NCBI GenBank assembly: GCA_015680685.1
Contig: MNCI01033474.1
Location: 1,549,424 to 1,613,423, forward strand
DNA: 64,000 nucleotides
Origin: Gnetum montanum
Lineage: Eukaryota > Streptophyta > Gnetopsida > Gnetales > Gnetaceae
Reading direction: 5' to 3'
A program made the translations under genes and the position numbers. The notes under the pieces are model-generated. The model searched no databases and was not told where the DNA came from. It worked only from the letters and a program-made list of their open reading frames with translations. Shown in pieces: positions 19,969 to 31,499 of the stretch. The stretch's first letter is position 1; the number at the start of each line of letters is the position of its first letter.

Positions 19969-21045
19969 TTCCCAATGTAGATTAATTGCAAGTTCTCCAA
20001 GATGCTCATGAGGACCCTTGTGGGGATCATTATGTTGGGAGATGAACAACCATTAGAATATTACTCGCAGGATATTATTGGCTTACATTTTTCTGGGATG
20101 CTCATCATTTCATCCAATCTTGTGAGCACTATCAATGCAATGGGAGAATGACTGTTAGAATGGAGGATCCACAACAATGGATTCAACCTTTAGAACCCTT
20201 CGACATATGGGGTATTGATTTTATGGGACTTATTACACTAATGTCCAATGGAAAAGCATACATCGTTGTTGTTGTTGATTATTTTACAAAGTGGGTAGAA
20301 GAAGTCACTATTATGGATTGTACATCATCTACTGCTGTACAATTTGTTCAACAAAAAATCATAAACAAGTTTGGTGTGCCTTGTGCACTTATTTTTGATA
20401 ATGGTACACATTTTATAGGTGCGACTTTTCAAAAGCTGATGCAACGCTTAGGAGTTAAACATAAGCTAACTGCACCATATCATTCTCAAGCGAATGGTCA
20501 AGCCAAAGTCACCAATAGGGAGATCATAAGAATATTGACATGAACCATTAGCAAATATAGGTGAGAATGGAGCACCAAACTGAACGATGCTCTTTGGGCA
20601 TACCGCTTCACATGGAAAATCCCTATAGGCTACTCTCCCTATGAGTTAGTGTATGGTAAACTTCCAACACTTCCAATTCTAGTTGAGCTCTCTACTCTAT
20701 CTACAACATGTGACCTCAACCTTGACCTCAGCCTAGCATAGAAAGAATGGTTGATGAACCTAACTTGCTAGATGAAAATTTATTAGCCACCCTATCATCC
20801 AATGAACTACATAAGGCCTTCAACAAGCAACATCATGACCTAAGGATTAGGAAAGTCAAATACCAACCAGGAGATAAGATTCTGTATTGGAATCCCACAC
20901 GTGCCACAATGAACTAAATTTCAAACGCTGTGGGAAGGAGCTTATATTATTCATGAAACTTTCCCCTCAGGGGCCATGATGATCTATAAACCTAAAAGCC
21001 CAAATAAGAAATTATTGATCAACATCTAGCAAACCAAACCTTTCC
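19969..21045 (+). pseudogene. pol: pol of element A, second part: integrase
   Basis: Resumes the frame cut at 11231 (joined across the single GTGTG). The zinc region has HEDPCGDH then CEHYQC (about 20005-20140). The catalytic core is an uninterrupted 131-codon frame, 20148-20543: first Asp in WGIDFMG (20217-20219), second in DNGTHF (20397-20399). Thirty-five residues later, where the DD35E Glu belongs, the codon is AAA (Lys, 20505-20507) in GQAKVTNRE. After a stop at 20541 the region continues with GYSPYELVYGKLP and a C-terminal part with TKFQTLWEGAYII and FPSGAMMIYKPK, of Athila/Tat type and without a chromodomain. Stops and frameshifts follow from 20541 on. Confidence 0.88.
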
Positions 21046-23051
21046 ATGAGCCTACAACAACCAGTACTAACACTACCTCTGTTAATGGATAACCTTGCTT
21101 ATTATTTCGGATCTCCTCCTTCCAACTCAGTCATGGGGAAGATGGCTGCCGATGCTAGTCATTCCAAGCCTCAGTTTCTTTTGTATTTTTGGTTTATGCT
21201 TTTTTTTAAACATTCTTCTTATTTACTTATTTTTGTTTTACACCATCATTAACATTTTTTACTATTTCTTTCTCTATTACATTTTTTTTGAGTAAATCTC
21301 ACTAATCATATAATAAGTGCTCATGATGGTGGAGAATACTATAATAGTGTTGATTGCTAATGTTTGGTTTTTACCTTTGAATTTTAATGTTAATGCTAAA
21401 ATATGGTTTCTTTTGATAAAATACGTAATGAGTCCATGTCATCCATTCATCCCTTCAACTCTATGGTCTCCCTTGATCTTGGAACTACACTATCCCTTTT
21501 TCTAAGTAAATTTATTAATGAATTGGTGGCTTGGTATTCTTCAAACCAAGGAAAGATCAAAGTGGATTGAAAAGGGTATGACCTCAAGGGGATTCGACGC
21601 ATTTGTGCTGGCTATTCTCTTGGGTACTTGGATGTCTTTCATATGTTTTCCACCATTTCGCTCTTGACCAAATATTAGGAAGTTGACTAAATGAAATAAG
21701 TCTTTGCATGGTGTGGTTCTCACAAAAAAAATTGGTGGAAATTCAAAGCACACCCCTTAGACATCATAAAGAAACATGGGCTACAAGCACTAGTTATGGC
21801 ACTAGAAAGACATGTTACCCATGCCTAAAGGTTCCCTCTAATGTAGGCCCTTTCTCGCTTCCTACTTCTCTATCTTTTCCTTATTGGAATGGTGGTGGCT
21901 CTATGGATGCATTCTTGTTGCTTCGAAAGGATGGGTTGGTCCACTACATTGATGCGAGGTCACTGGATGTAGTTAGTTTTAATCTAGATTTGGAATGAAT
22001 TCTATTAAGTCACCTTAATTATATACTACACAAGGGACTTTACACAACCTTGATTTTGGGATTCCATTCTGTTTCATTCTCTCTTTCTGTATTGCTTCCC
22101 ATATCCCACCTCATTGCTAGTTTTATTATTAGTCCATATCTTGGTTGCCACATTATTATTCTTTGGTAAACTCTTGTGGGTAAGTTCTTAACCATTGTTC
22201 CCATATGTCATTTCGAGAGCCTATGGACACTTTGGTTTGTGGGTTTTTTAAGGCATTAAGGGCATGAGCCTACTTTGGGGAGGACCCACTAGCATTCCTT
22301 TTTGGTGCACTTGTTAAGTTTTTTTCCTTAAAAACATCTCTTGCAATCAACTATTTACCATTCACCCCATCAATGACATTTGTTTTTGTTTTGTCTTAAT
22401 GGCTTCACCATTGTTATTTCTCTCATCTTTCTTGTTCTTTCATTTTTTCCACCTTATCACTACTAGAGGTTCACTCTTAGTCATGGGGGTCCTGTCACAA
22501 ATTTTTTCACTCCATTACTTATCTCACCCCTACACCTTGTGTAGTCATTAGTTATAAACCTCTAACTTAGTATCTGCCATACCCACAACCTATCCAATGT
22601 GCTTCATATCGAGGCAAGGTATCAATGACATCATGTCTTATTTATCCTTGCTAATTCATGATTGTGTTATGTGTGCAAATGGTGATCACATGAACAATGA
22701 ATTGGGATAGAAGGAAGCACTCAAGATGGACTGGAGAAAAAAGCATTTATGCAGGGAACAAGCTTGATTATGTGGCCATGGATGAACAATGGTGTGCACA
22801 ATTTTGACATTGGTAGGAACATGCCTCATTTTCTTTTCTCTTTCTCTTTCCAAGCTATTAAATAAAGGTTTGGATGTCATCTATGTCTAGTGTTCACCAC
22901 AATGGTTATGAATACCAATGCTGTAATATGTTGTCGATTCATTCACTGGGTACTTTACGTTTGTCATTCCATGTACTGTTAGATTGTCATACAGTCAGTA
23001 ATCCCATACCTTCCCAATATTTTGTAAAGAACTTGAGGAAAAGTCTTCATT
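21046..23051 (+). other. Long 3' non-coding region of element A
   Basis: About 2 kb between integrase and the polypurine tract. It begins with a TCATGGGGAAGATGGC block shared with E (60437) and contains the blocks shared with the spacers of B, C and D. A T-rich run occupies 21180-21300. No convincing frame: the short frames at 21317-21505 and 21708-21998 lack counterparts in E. Elements of this kind can hold an extra gene here; none is visible. Confidence 0.6.
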
Positions 23052-23065
23052 TAGTCGTGGGGGTA
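23052..23065 (+). promoter_or_regulatory. Polypurine tract region of element A
   Basis: TAGTCGTGGGGGTA directly before the 3' LTR. Confidence 0.7.
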
Positions 23066-23921
23066 TGATGAGTTATGATATCAAGACCACAATATTGGAT
23101 TCGCAATATTGGGTCTGCGATATTGAAGCCCACCAAGCGATATCAGACATCCAATATCGAAACTTATCTCATTGCCTATAAATAAGAGGCATGCACACTT
23201 GGTTTTGGAATTAGATAGTTGATTTTCTTAGTCCCTTAACCTGAAATCTTGCAGTTTTCCCTTTCCAGAGTTAGAATTATTTATGAGTGTCTGCAGTAGG
23301 AGTCATAAAGTGAATGGATCTTTATTCGAGCATTGTGTACTTGAGCACACCTTGTGTCCGAAAATAAAGATGAACTTTGTGATAGACCTTGCAACATTTA
23401 GAATAGCTTATTTATTGCGTTTAATGTTATTTATAGTTATTTAATGATTTCATTAGTTAATTGGTTATTTTTATCAATTTTTTAACTTTCAACAAGTAAG
23501 CACATTGAGTATGACCACTTCGAGCATACGTGGAACACTTAGTAACCGAGTAATGACTAGCGTTTGGTAATCCCAGTAGTGTTACACTGGTTCATGATGT
23601 GTACAGAGAGTGTGAACAGATGCTAGTGTTAGGACTAGTTAAAGCACAATTGATTAGTTAAATTAAATTAGTTACTTGATTATTTCATTTCTCCATTCTA
23701 AGCACCTAGAACATAAACATTAAAAGTCATAAAAATCACATACCTCAAGTTTACTTAACCATACAATCATGCCATACATGTAAGCTTGGGAAGACAATGA
23801 TTGCCTAACCCATCCTTGTTCTGTGAAGGTGCATAAGCACTTAGTCCTTGGAGTTTGACTGGATCATGAGTGAACGCTCGTATTCGTATGGTTGAGTGTA
23901 GGGGTACCTTGCCGTTCATTA
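23066..23921 (+). repeat. 3' LTR of element A
   Basis: 856 bases, TGATGAGTT to CGTTCATTA, the end being the mutated form of CACTCATCA. U3 has a run of GATATC/AATATT motifs (23080-23160), TATAAA 23177-23182, AATAAAGATG near 23364. Followed by target copy GTCAT (23922-23926). Confidence 0.92.
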
Positions 23922-23958
23922 GTCATGGAAGAAATTTCAGAGGTTTTACAGGTAAATG

Positions 23959-23987
23959 AAAATACTTTTTACAAGGTTTTAATATGT
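23959..23987. repeat. Left copy of 29-base direct repeat flanking the LINE remnant
   Basis: Begins AAAATACTTTTTACAAGG and is identical over 29 bases to 26304-26332; similarity extends a few bases further left. Best read as the target duplication of the LINE insertion. Confidence 0.75.
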
Positions 23988-26303
23988 CTCTTTTATGATC
24001 ATAAACTTAAATAATATATATTTGTTACAAAGAAACCTAACTCATATATTATGAAATTGATTTATTAACATCTATAGAGCCAAAGGATCTATTAGACTAT
24101 TAGTACATTCATGTCATGAAGGACAAAAATTGACTCAATAAAGTGGGCAACCACCATAGGTGTATTAAAAACAAATCATACAAATTATTAGCAGTAATAT
24201 TGTATTTTTGCCTCAAATGATCAATCATATGATAACTAAGAAAAACATGTTGCTCATCTTCAAGGGCTTTAGATTCACATAATCAACATGTGAGCTTTTC
24301 CCTTGGCATGTGAATCCATCTTCCACTTTCAATCCCTAGATGATGTAAACTCAAACGAAGCCTGTTGATAAAACTACAAGCCTAAATCTAGATATTAGTC
24401 GTAATATAGTGGATAGATGAATCTAAAGAATTTACCTCTAATATGATCTAAGTAGAATTTTTTTCTTTCTTTCAATATTTGACGACAACCTTGCTAATAC
24501 TTGATGTTTTACTAATTTTTGAATATTTTTAGGATTATTTTGCATCACCTCCATTGAGATATTCCAAGTTGTAAACCATTGTATTCCTTGAAAATACCAA
24601 CCTTTTTCTCTTGTACTTTCAATAAAATTTTTAGAAAACTTTGGATACTTTGATTCTAAGAGTTTTTAAGTATAACCAATAAATTCATAGAGAGATTAAG
24701 CTTCTAGGGAAAGCAAATCATACTCCAAAAGCGACATGGAATAAGGTGTTTGAGCTTTTACTTGATTTTCATCTAATAAGAAATTTTTTTCACTCTTTCA
24801 ATAGCCTGCAAGTTTTTTGCACTAAGACTTGCTCCCTAAATTGTATACCCATATAATATAGTTGGATAAATGATAGATTGGAAGATTTTTTTCTTGACTT
24901 GTGAAGCCCAGATTCCTAATGCCTTGCATTTGTTTTTAACTATATATAGAGCTTTAATTCCTTTTGGCATTCTTTCTTTGATACATTTATCCCATCTATA
25001 GTTATTTCCATAATGAAGCCCCAAGTATCTAAAGGAGTTCATAATTTCTATTTTGGTAGATCCCAAAATAAAACTAAAATTTATATTTCTAATATCCCAT
25101 ATCATCATTTTTGGTTTTTTTACATTGACCTTCAGACCAGATGAAAGACAAAAGTTTTCTAACACTTGTAAGATATTATGCATACCTTATTCAAATGTAT
25201 AAATTAATGCAACATCATCTGTATATAGAAGTAGGTGTATTGTTTGAGATCCTAGTTTGATAACATGCTTTGATCACCTTTACATAATCAATATTGTAAT
25301 TCATCAATAAAGATATTGAAGAGAGTTGGAGATAAAGGACAACCTTGCTTCAGTCCAATTCTGCTCTAAAACTAAAATTTATCCTTTGATATACTATCCT
25401 CAATCTCAAATATGACTTTCTCATACAACTTTTGAGTTACTACTATTAACTCTATAAGAATGCCTACATAATTAAGATGCTCCTATAACTTTGTTCAGAC
25501 TACTGAGTTATATGCTTTTTCAAAATCAACAAAAGAAATGAAAATTTCTTTGTTTGGCTTTTTTGTAGTTTCTATACAAGATTAAAGAGTTACTAAATGA
25601 TCAATACTAGAGTGGTTTTGTTTGAATGAAGCCTACTTGGAAAATTGTCCTTTTATTATTAATTCCTAGAGCAAATTGTTCAGACTACTAGAGTTCCTAA
25701 TCTTTTCTTAAGAAGAGTTTTCAATAGTTCAGCAAAGATATTACTAACCATAGTCATTTCGATTATTTTTGTCACATTTTTAAAACAAAATTATTGCCTT
25801 GCTAAGATTCCATCATGGGTTCAAGCCATCCTCAACCACTATGTTTAGTTTTTAACAAATTTATCTATGAATAGGAGTTCTTGCCCATTGAAGCAATTCA
25901 ACATACAAACCATTAGTATCCACAACTTTACCAGTTGCTAATCTCTTAATGTTATCTATCACCTGATCTAGAGCTAAATACAAGGAAGCTTGAGTAAGAT
26001 TAGAGTGTCTATCATCCTCCCAGAAAAAAGCTTATTATTAAAAATCCAAATATCATGAAAGGAAATTTCAAGTGATGGAGACATTTTGTATTGAAAAGAC
26101 TTCCAAAATTTCTTAGGCTTCTTTTTGATCATGTATGCAAAAAGCTCTTGTTGATTTCTAACAAAGATCCTTTTCTTAATTCTGATTAAGAATTTATACT
26201 ATTTAATCAAATGCTGTTAAAATTGAGTATAGACCACATAAATATAGAATTGTAAATGCTTTATTATTTTCTAATGGATTCTCAAAAGGTTAATAGGTTA
26301 AAA
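23988..26303 (-). mobile_element. LINE (non-LTR retrotransposon) remnant, 5'-truncated
   Basis: A minus-strand non-LTR element holding the RT and C-terminal part of ORF2, between identical 29-base direct repeats. No ORF1 or endonuclease region is seen, so it is probably a 5'-truncated copy, the usual outcome of target-primed integration. The 3' end (left side) lacks a clear poly(A). Clade not assigned. Confidence 0.8.
24190..26190 (-). pseudogene. LINE ORF2 reverse transcriptase, degenerate
   Basis: Read on the minus strand in order: LDQVIDNIKRLATGKVVDTN (about 25985-25930), DFEKAYNSVVWTKL (about 25530-25490), GLKQGCPLSPTLFNIFIDEL (about 25358-25300), the catalytic YTDD (about 25230-25215), and FCLSSGLKVNVKKPKMMIWD with FRYLGLHYG (in the open stretch 25183-24836). 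ILYGYTI closes the thumb. Further on are a lysine-rich tail and CESKALEDEQHVF (about 24290-24245), the Cys/His end usual in these proteins. Stops and frameshifts are present throughout. Confidence 0.82.
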
Positions 26304-26332
26304 AAAATACTTTTTACAAGGTTTTAATATGT
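26304..26332. repeat. Right copy of 29-base direct repeat flanking the LINE remnant
   Basis: Identical to 23959-23987. Confidence 0.75.
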
Positions 26333-27135
26333 TTTTGGTAAGTCTTAAAGACCTCATTAATAAAATAATCCAAAGTTGATTATTATAGTTCAAAAAACTT
26401 AAGTAAATCATTTTATATATCAATAGATTAACATAAGGAAAAATGAAAAAGATACATTCCTTATTCTCCAATACTACATCTGTGTGTGTTAATCTCTTCA
26501 AAGATCAATTCATCTTCTTGTATTAAGAGGAAATGAGGTCTCACATAAGTCTTCTTCCTATTTGGTGTTAAAACTTAAAAATTTTTATTTTTAACAATTA
26601 AGTACCCGTAAGATATATAGTTAAATTAGAACTTTATAACTTAACATTACTCACTAAATCAAACCTAGTTTGGAACCTCCAAATCAAGAGTCTTATCAAC
26701 AAGCTAACACCTTAGCGTAAATCCTACATGAGTTTGAACAATTCCAACTTTAATTTGGATTGCAATTTTAACAAAAATATAAAGTGGCTTTTATAGGTAC
26801 CACCACTTAGAGTGATGATAAGGTGCTTATTTCTCTATTCCTAAGACTTGGATTTGATTTTTTGGGTGTAACCACTCAAAAGAGATTAGGCTTTTACTTA
26901 TCCACTACCCTCTCAAGACCCTACCTTAAAGGATGAGTATTAAACCTTTTGATAATGATCATTATGTATATATAAGTAGGCTTTTATGCTAAATATCATT
27001 ATAAAGCTTAATGTAAATCAATTTGCTTTTCTCCTATTGTCTAAGACCACATGCTATTAAGGGTCTTATTTTAAATCATTATTCTAAGTTCATTAGTTTC
27101 AAATTTAAATCTTTATCTAGAAGATCAACAATAAA
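26333..27135. other. AT-rich, nothing recognised
   Basis: No frame, repeat or motif I can support. It may be older decayed element sequence upstream of the chromovirus fragment. Confidence 0.3.
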
Positions 27136-27690
27136 TTTGTATAGATATTTTGATGTGTAAAATACAACCACTTCAAATCATCAAAGATAAATTAAAAGCA
27201 ACTCATGATTACTATGTCAAGTATGCAAATGTAACAAGATTTTTAAATGCTAATGTCTATGATTATATCTTTTGAAAGGCTTCTTTTTTGATGGGATTAA
27301 TGTGATTTGGTTGAAAAAGCAAGGTTGCACCTTATTTTATTAGACCTTTTAATATTTTTAAAAGAGTTGGTGATGTGGCTTATCAAAATAGTTTTCTATT
27401 ACAACTTTAAGAAATTCATGAGGTGCTTCATATTTCTATGTTGCAAAAGTATCTTTATTATCTAAGTCATGTGATTAATTGGCAAGATGTGCAATTACAA
27501 CTATATGTAAGTTTTGTTAAGAACTATGTTTGGGTTGTTGATCATATGAAGAAGAAATTGAACAAAGTGATACCAATGATAAAGATTATATGAAATAAGT
27601 ATGGTACTTAGGAAGCTACTTAGAAGTTGAGAAAGATCTACATACCACTCGTCCTAAATTCTTCTAAGAAAAATATTTCCAAAGATAAAA
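27136..27690 (+). pseudogene. Chromovirus-type Ty3/gypsy integrase C-terminus, fragment
   Basis: Across frames on the plus strand: IIKDKLKATHDYYVKYANV (about 27175), a remnant of the FGKKGKL-type block with PYFIRPF, then FKRVGDVAYQ, EIHEVLHISMLQKYLYYLSH (about 27410-27465), VINWQDVQLQL, VDHMKKKL, VIPMIKI, and NKYGT before a remnant of EATWE. This is the standard order of a chromovirus (Tekay/Del-like) integrase tail, quite unlike the tails of A and E. Several frameshifts and stops. No LTRs of this element are recognised. Confidence 0.75.
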
Positions 27691-28400
27691 ATGTAGTATT
27701 CCTATTCTAGATAACCTTGTTTTCTTTCGTATGTGATGTATTCAAGTCTTGTAATATGCTCATATATGTAGAGTCTCATTAATTCTTATGTGGTTTGATA
27801 TATGCTTAACTTCATGGCTTTATTTATGGTAGTTGATTATAATTAGGTGATGCTATATAATTGATGAATCAATGATGAATATTTAATTTTATATTTTCAT
27901 ATATGCACACATGAACTAATCATATTAGGCTTTTTAAGCAAGTACCATGGTTATAAAGTACAAAAAATTAAAATTTATTAGCTACACATATGCAACTACT
28001 TATGCTTATTTTCACATAAGCATATGCTCCAATAAGTTCTCAATTACGTAAATCCATTTGCATGTATGAATTTGCATTTTTTGCCTATATATATGTAATA
28101 AACAATGGTGGAATTCATTAGTTTTTATTAGTTGTATAGAGTCTTAAATTTCAATTATCTAATAAAATTATAGAAAGGTAAATGAAAAATATCATATTAT
28201 TAATGTAGAAAAATAAAATTTATGCAGTTTTTAATATAAAAGAAGATCTCTTGGATCTTCAAACTTGCTATTGTAAATTCTTATCTTGTTAACCTTTTGG
28301 TTGTAATAGTAATTTCTTTTGGAAAAACTATACACCTTGTACTTGACTTTAAATGAACTCTAGCTAAACCTTTAACCTACTTGATGAATCCCAATTCACT
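27691..28400. other. AT-rich, nothing recognised
   Basis: Lies between the chromovirus fragment and the copia fragment and could hold remnants of the 3' end of either. No motif seen. Confidence 0.3.
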
Positions 28401-28822
28401 TTCTTAAGATACAACTTTTGACCTTTTATGATTTCATAAAGACTTTTAAATATCAATTGTTGATTTTTTAGACTTTTAAATTGGATTCTACATGACCTTA
28501 ATTATTGCTTGATCATTACATTAAATAATAATGAGTTTAGGTATTATTATCCTGATATCCATAAGAAATTGTTTAATCCACATAACATCTTGAACTATTT
28601 TACTTAAGGCATAGTACTCTACTTCTATGGATGATAAGAACATAACTTGTTATTTAGTACTTCACCAATTTGTAGGATTTTCATATAATTGGATTAAAAT
28701 CCTTGTTTTGGAACTATGATCAAGGTTATTTCCTCTCCATTCAACATTTGCTTAAACTTCTAAGATCTTTATAGAAATGAATTTGAATATTAGGCCATAA
28801 AAAGACTACTTTCATATGGGTA
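28401..28822 (-). pseudogene. Ty1/copia RNase H fragment
   Basis: Read on the minus strand: WRGNNLDHSSKTRILIQLYE, then NPTNWxSTKxQVMFLSS, then IEVEYYALSKIVQDVMWIKQ and FLMDI (28745 down to about 28550). This is the conserved end of copia pol (usual forms S-T-E-A-E-Y and W-L-R-Q-L-L). Two in-frame stops. The fragment continues beyond the solo LTR at 28823-29645, with the RT end at 29646-29760. Confidence 0.78.
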
Positions 28823-29645
28823 TGATGAGTCAACATTTAGTGCACTGTGATATCGCGTACACGATCTCGCAGCCTCGCCGCGATATCATGTATGCGATAT
28901 CATAGCCTGTCTCCTCATTTATAAATAATAGGTAGACAGGGGAGTTAGTCAACTTTTAGAGTTAGTTTTGATTTTAGTTTTCAATTTTCTCTCAACCCTT
29001 TTCCTCCCAGTGTATGCCCACAGTGTGGTGATTGTAATTGTACAAAATCTTTATTCGAGTGTGATGTACTTGGACACACACATGACCAGCAATAAAGATC
29101 AAGATTACTTCATCATTGTAGCACTCACTTAGCTTAATCATTTAATTAATTGTTATTTACTGCTTTCTTAGTTAATACCTTCTTACCCTAAACTCCTATT
29201 AAATGCGGAATGAGTATGACTTGAATACGAGCATTTAAGTGTGACTACTTGGTAACCTAGTAGCGTACCTAGGATCTGCGCTTGGTAATCCCAGTAGTAG
29301 TCGTGCAGAAAGTCCAGGATGTGTATAGATAATCAAGGAACAGATGCTGATTACACTTAGGCTAGCTTAGATTCTCTCTCAGCCTTTCTCTCCTAGCTTA
29401 GCTTAGTTAATATTACCTTCCATTGTCTTCAAGAGTAGCATTAGCATAGGACACATCATACACCTCACTTTGGACTAAACCATACGTGATAAACTTAACA
29501 CTAGTCCAGGTGGGAAGATAGTGAACTGTGACCTAATGCTAACTGTCTAGATGCCACAACTAGTCCGTCTGCAGAGTTCAACTGGATCGCACGTGTACCA
29601 CTCATATTCATATGGTTGAGTGTACAGGTACCTCGCCACTCATCA
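28823..29645 (+). repeat. Solo LTR inserted in the copia fragment
   Basis: 823 bases, TGATGAGTC to CACTCATCA, of the element B type: GATATC-type motifs (28850-28905), TTATAAAT (28919-28926) in place of the TATA block, AATAAAGATC near 29091, and end block GTACAGGTACC. Flanks GGGTA and GGTGA are not a clean duplication. The copia coding sequence runs into it from both sides, so it is an insertion. Confidence 0.85.
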
Positions 29646-29760
29646 GGTGATAATTTGGTCTTTGCATTGTAACATCAAGTTGGTTTATAGAAAATTGGAT
29701 ATCTAATCTTGTATTTGGTAGGTACATGAGGGCTTCAATGATTTTACAATATTGAGGGGA
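29646..29760 (-). pseudogene. Ty1/copia pol fragment, upstream part
   Basis: On the minus strand ALMYLPNTRLDIQFSINQLD and MQRPNYH (about 29740-29650), matching the copia block usually written YL-x-TRPDI-x-F and P-x-x-x-HW. It precedes the RNase H piece at 28401-28822 once the solo LTR is removed. Confidence 0.75.
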
Positions 29761-31071
29761 TTAATTAATTTTCCTTTGATATTGATTTTAAATCTAGTAG
29801 TTATTGAAATGAATAAATTTTGACATTCTTACATGTTATATTTTACTAATAGTTCTTATATTAACAAAATGCATTAGCATCAACCAAAGGGTACATAGAA
29901 GTATAAAGAACATAATAACCAACTCTTCAAGTACTAAATATATCCTAGTCTATACTTTGTAGGCTATTGATAAAAAAACTCTAGTTTTTCTAACTTCATT
30001 TGTAAATAAAATAAGTTTTATGTTACTAAGTATGAAATATATGATAGATAATTCTTATATAGCTTGGAGATAGAACCATGAAGTTGGAATCCATCTCACA
30101 AGAATATACATTTTTCATAACACATGTCAACATATAAGCATATTATAACTAAGCATTAAAACCATCATATAATTACTATAATATAAACAAGTTCATTCAT
30201 CCCATTACCATTAAACCAAACCAGCATAATATTGCTCAATGTCACATATGTATTATTTTTATTAAATACTCAACATTCTCTAATCATCATATCTTCCTTT
30301 CATGACTTAATGATAAAGACATCAACCCACCTCTTTGTTGTATTTTGCATCCTTAGTGTTCTTAAGAGTTATAGGAGTCAAATAATTACGTGTAGTTTTA
30401 TTTTTAGATTCAATTGTGATTTTTATATGGGTCAAGAAACTAACTACAAGGCTACTGTGAATTGTAGGAAGCCACAATCTATAGTTGCAAATTGCAATAT
30501 ATTGTAATGGGTCACCCAAGGGAAAATATATCATGTTTCATATTCTATAATAGAGTGTGAGATGAATGCGATCATAGGAGGCTATTGCCAAAGAGTGCAA
30601 ATTGCAGTTTGATTGCAGTCAACAGATTACAAGCTACTAATTTTCATAGTCTAGTTGCAAACTTGAGAGAAATAGTAACAAGAAGTTCACATGATTTACT
30701 AGTATGAAGGATTATGAGCCATAGTATCATTGCAATTTATGGCATGCGAGCTACTATGATTTGTATGCACTCATAGTCTCAAAAAAGTATTAAAATTTTA
30801 AAAAGTGCAAAGTTTGAGAGGTAAAAAAGTGGTTACTGAAGGCTATATAAAGATCAAAGATGCTTCAATAGTGTTTGGGCCTTATCTACCATAGCATTTA
30901 AAGCTCTTCAATAGAGAATATTGTATCAATTCTTTAGTTTCATTAAGTTGCTCACCTTGAGTATTTGCCTTAAGGACTATGAGAGTAAAAGAGAATTGTC
31001 TTGGGTCTTATTCTACATCCTTGATTATGTCATACTTCCAGAATTTTTACTTTGATTTTGGCATTAAATAA
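29761..31071. other. AT-rich, nothing recognised
   Basis: A plus-strand frame at 30232-30507 and its complement show no motif. Repeated GTAGTTGCAA/GATTGCAG-type words occur at 30480-30780 without a clear period. Probably older decayed sequence, perhaps upstream copia. Confidence 0.3.
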
Positions 31072-31491
31072 ACTAGCTTATATATATATATATATATATA
31101 AATTGGTTGAGATGATTTAAAAAAAATGATGTTAACGAAGCCTGACTACTAGATAAGGTAACAAGATAACAAAAAACGGAATCACTCATCTCTCCTCTAT
31201 TTCTCTACCACTTACCCAATTTAGTTTTACCCTCTCGGTCAAGTTTGCTCTTTCTTTGTTTGTTCATGGTGTTTTTGAGAAATAAATCTCTTGCATAAAT
31301 AATGCTTAAAAATGCCATGAATAAACAAAGAAAGAGAAAACTTNTAAATTGGGTAAGTGGTAGAGAAATAGAGGAGAGATGAGTGATTCCATTTTTTGTT
31401 ATCTTGTTACCTCATCCAGTAGTCAAGCTTCGTTAACATCATTTTTTTAAAAATCATCTCGGCCAATATATATATATATATCTAAGCTAGT
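31072..31491. mobile_element. Foldback (inverted-repeat) element with TA runs in its arms
   Basis: Two arms of about 190 bases pair almost end to end: the left arm starts at ACTAGCTTA (31072), has a (TA) run to 31102, then TTGGTTGAGATGATTT; the right arm is its complement ending TAAGCTAGT at 31491. The loop is near 31275-31305. The single unresolved base N is at 31344 in the right arm. No coding capacity. It fits a MITE or foldback element; I see no clear target duplication outside the arms. Confidence 0.75.
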
Positions 31492-31499
31492 GGAGCGGT

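Larger units (their letters stand above)
5246..23921 (+). mobile_element. Element A: complete pol-bearing Ty3/gypsy LTR retrotransposon, split by element B
   Basis: 5' LTR 5246-6039, primer site 6041, gag from 6179, protease/RT/RNase H to 11231, then element B, integrase 19969-21045, 3' region, polypurine tract, 3' LTR 23066-23921. The flanking GTCAT repeats (5241-5245, 23922-23926) show one integration event. Removing B and one GTGTG copy leaves about 9.9 kb. By eye the LTRs differ at about 27 of roughly 410 aligned bases over their middle part, so it is old. All frames are interrupted. The tRNA-Asp-like primer site, FMDD RT box and integrase tail point to the Athila/Tat side of Ty3/gypsy; this lineage call is inference. 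Confidence 0.92.

Noticed and set aside
28818-29650. Target duplication for the solo LTR (GGGTA and GGTGA)
   Set aside because: Only three of five positions agree, so no duplication is claimed.
30232-30507. 91-codon plus-strand frame with an overlapping minus-strand frame
   Set aside because: No ATG start at its listed beginning, no motif, low-complexity composition of surrounding AT-rich DNA.
31072-31491. Hairpin read as an intrinsic terminator or an RNA gene
   Set aside because: Arm length near 190 bases, TA runs and the AT-rich plant setting fit a foldback element; no RNA-family signature.
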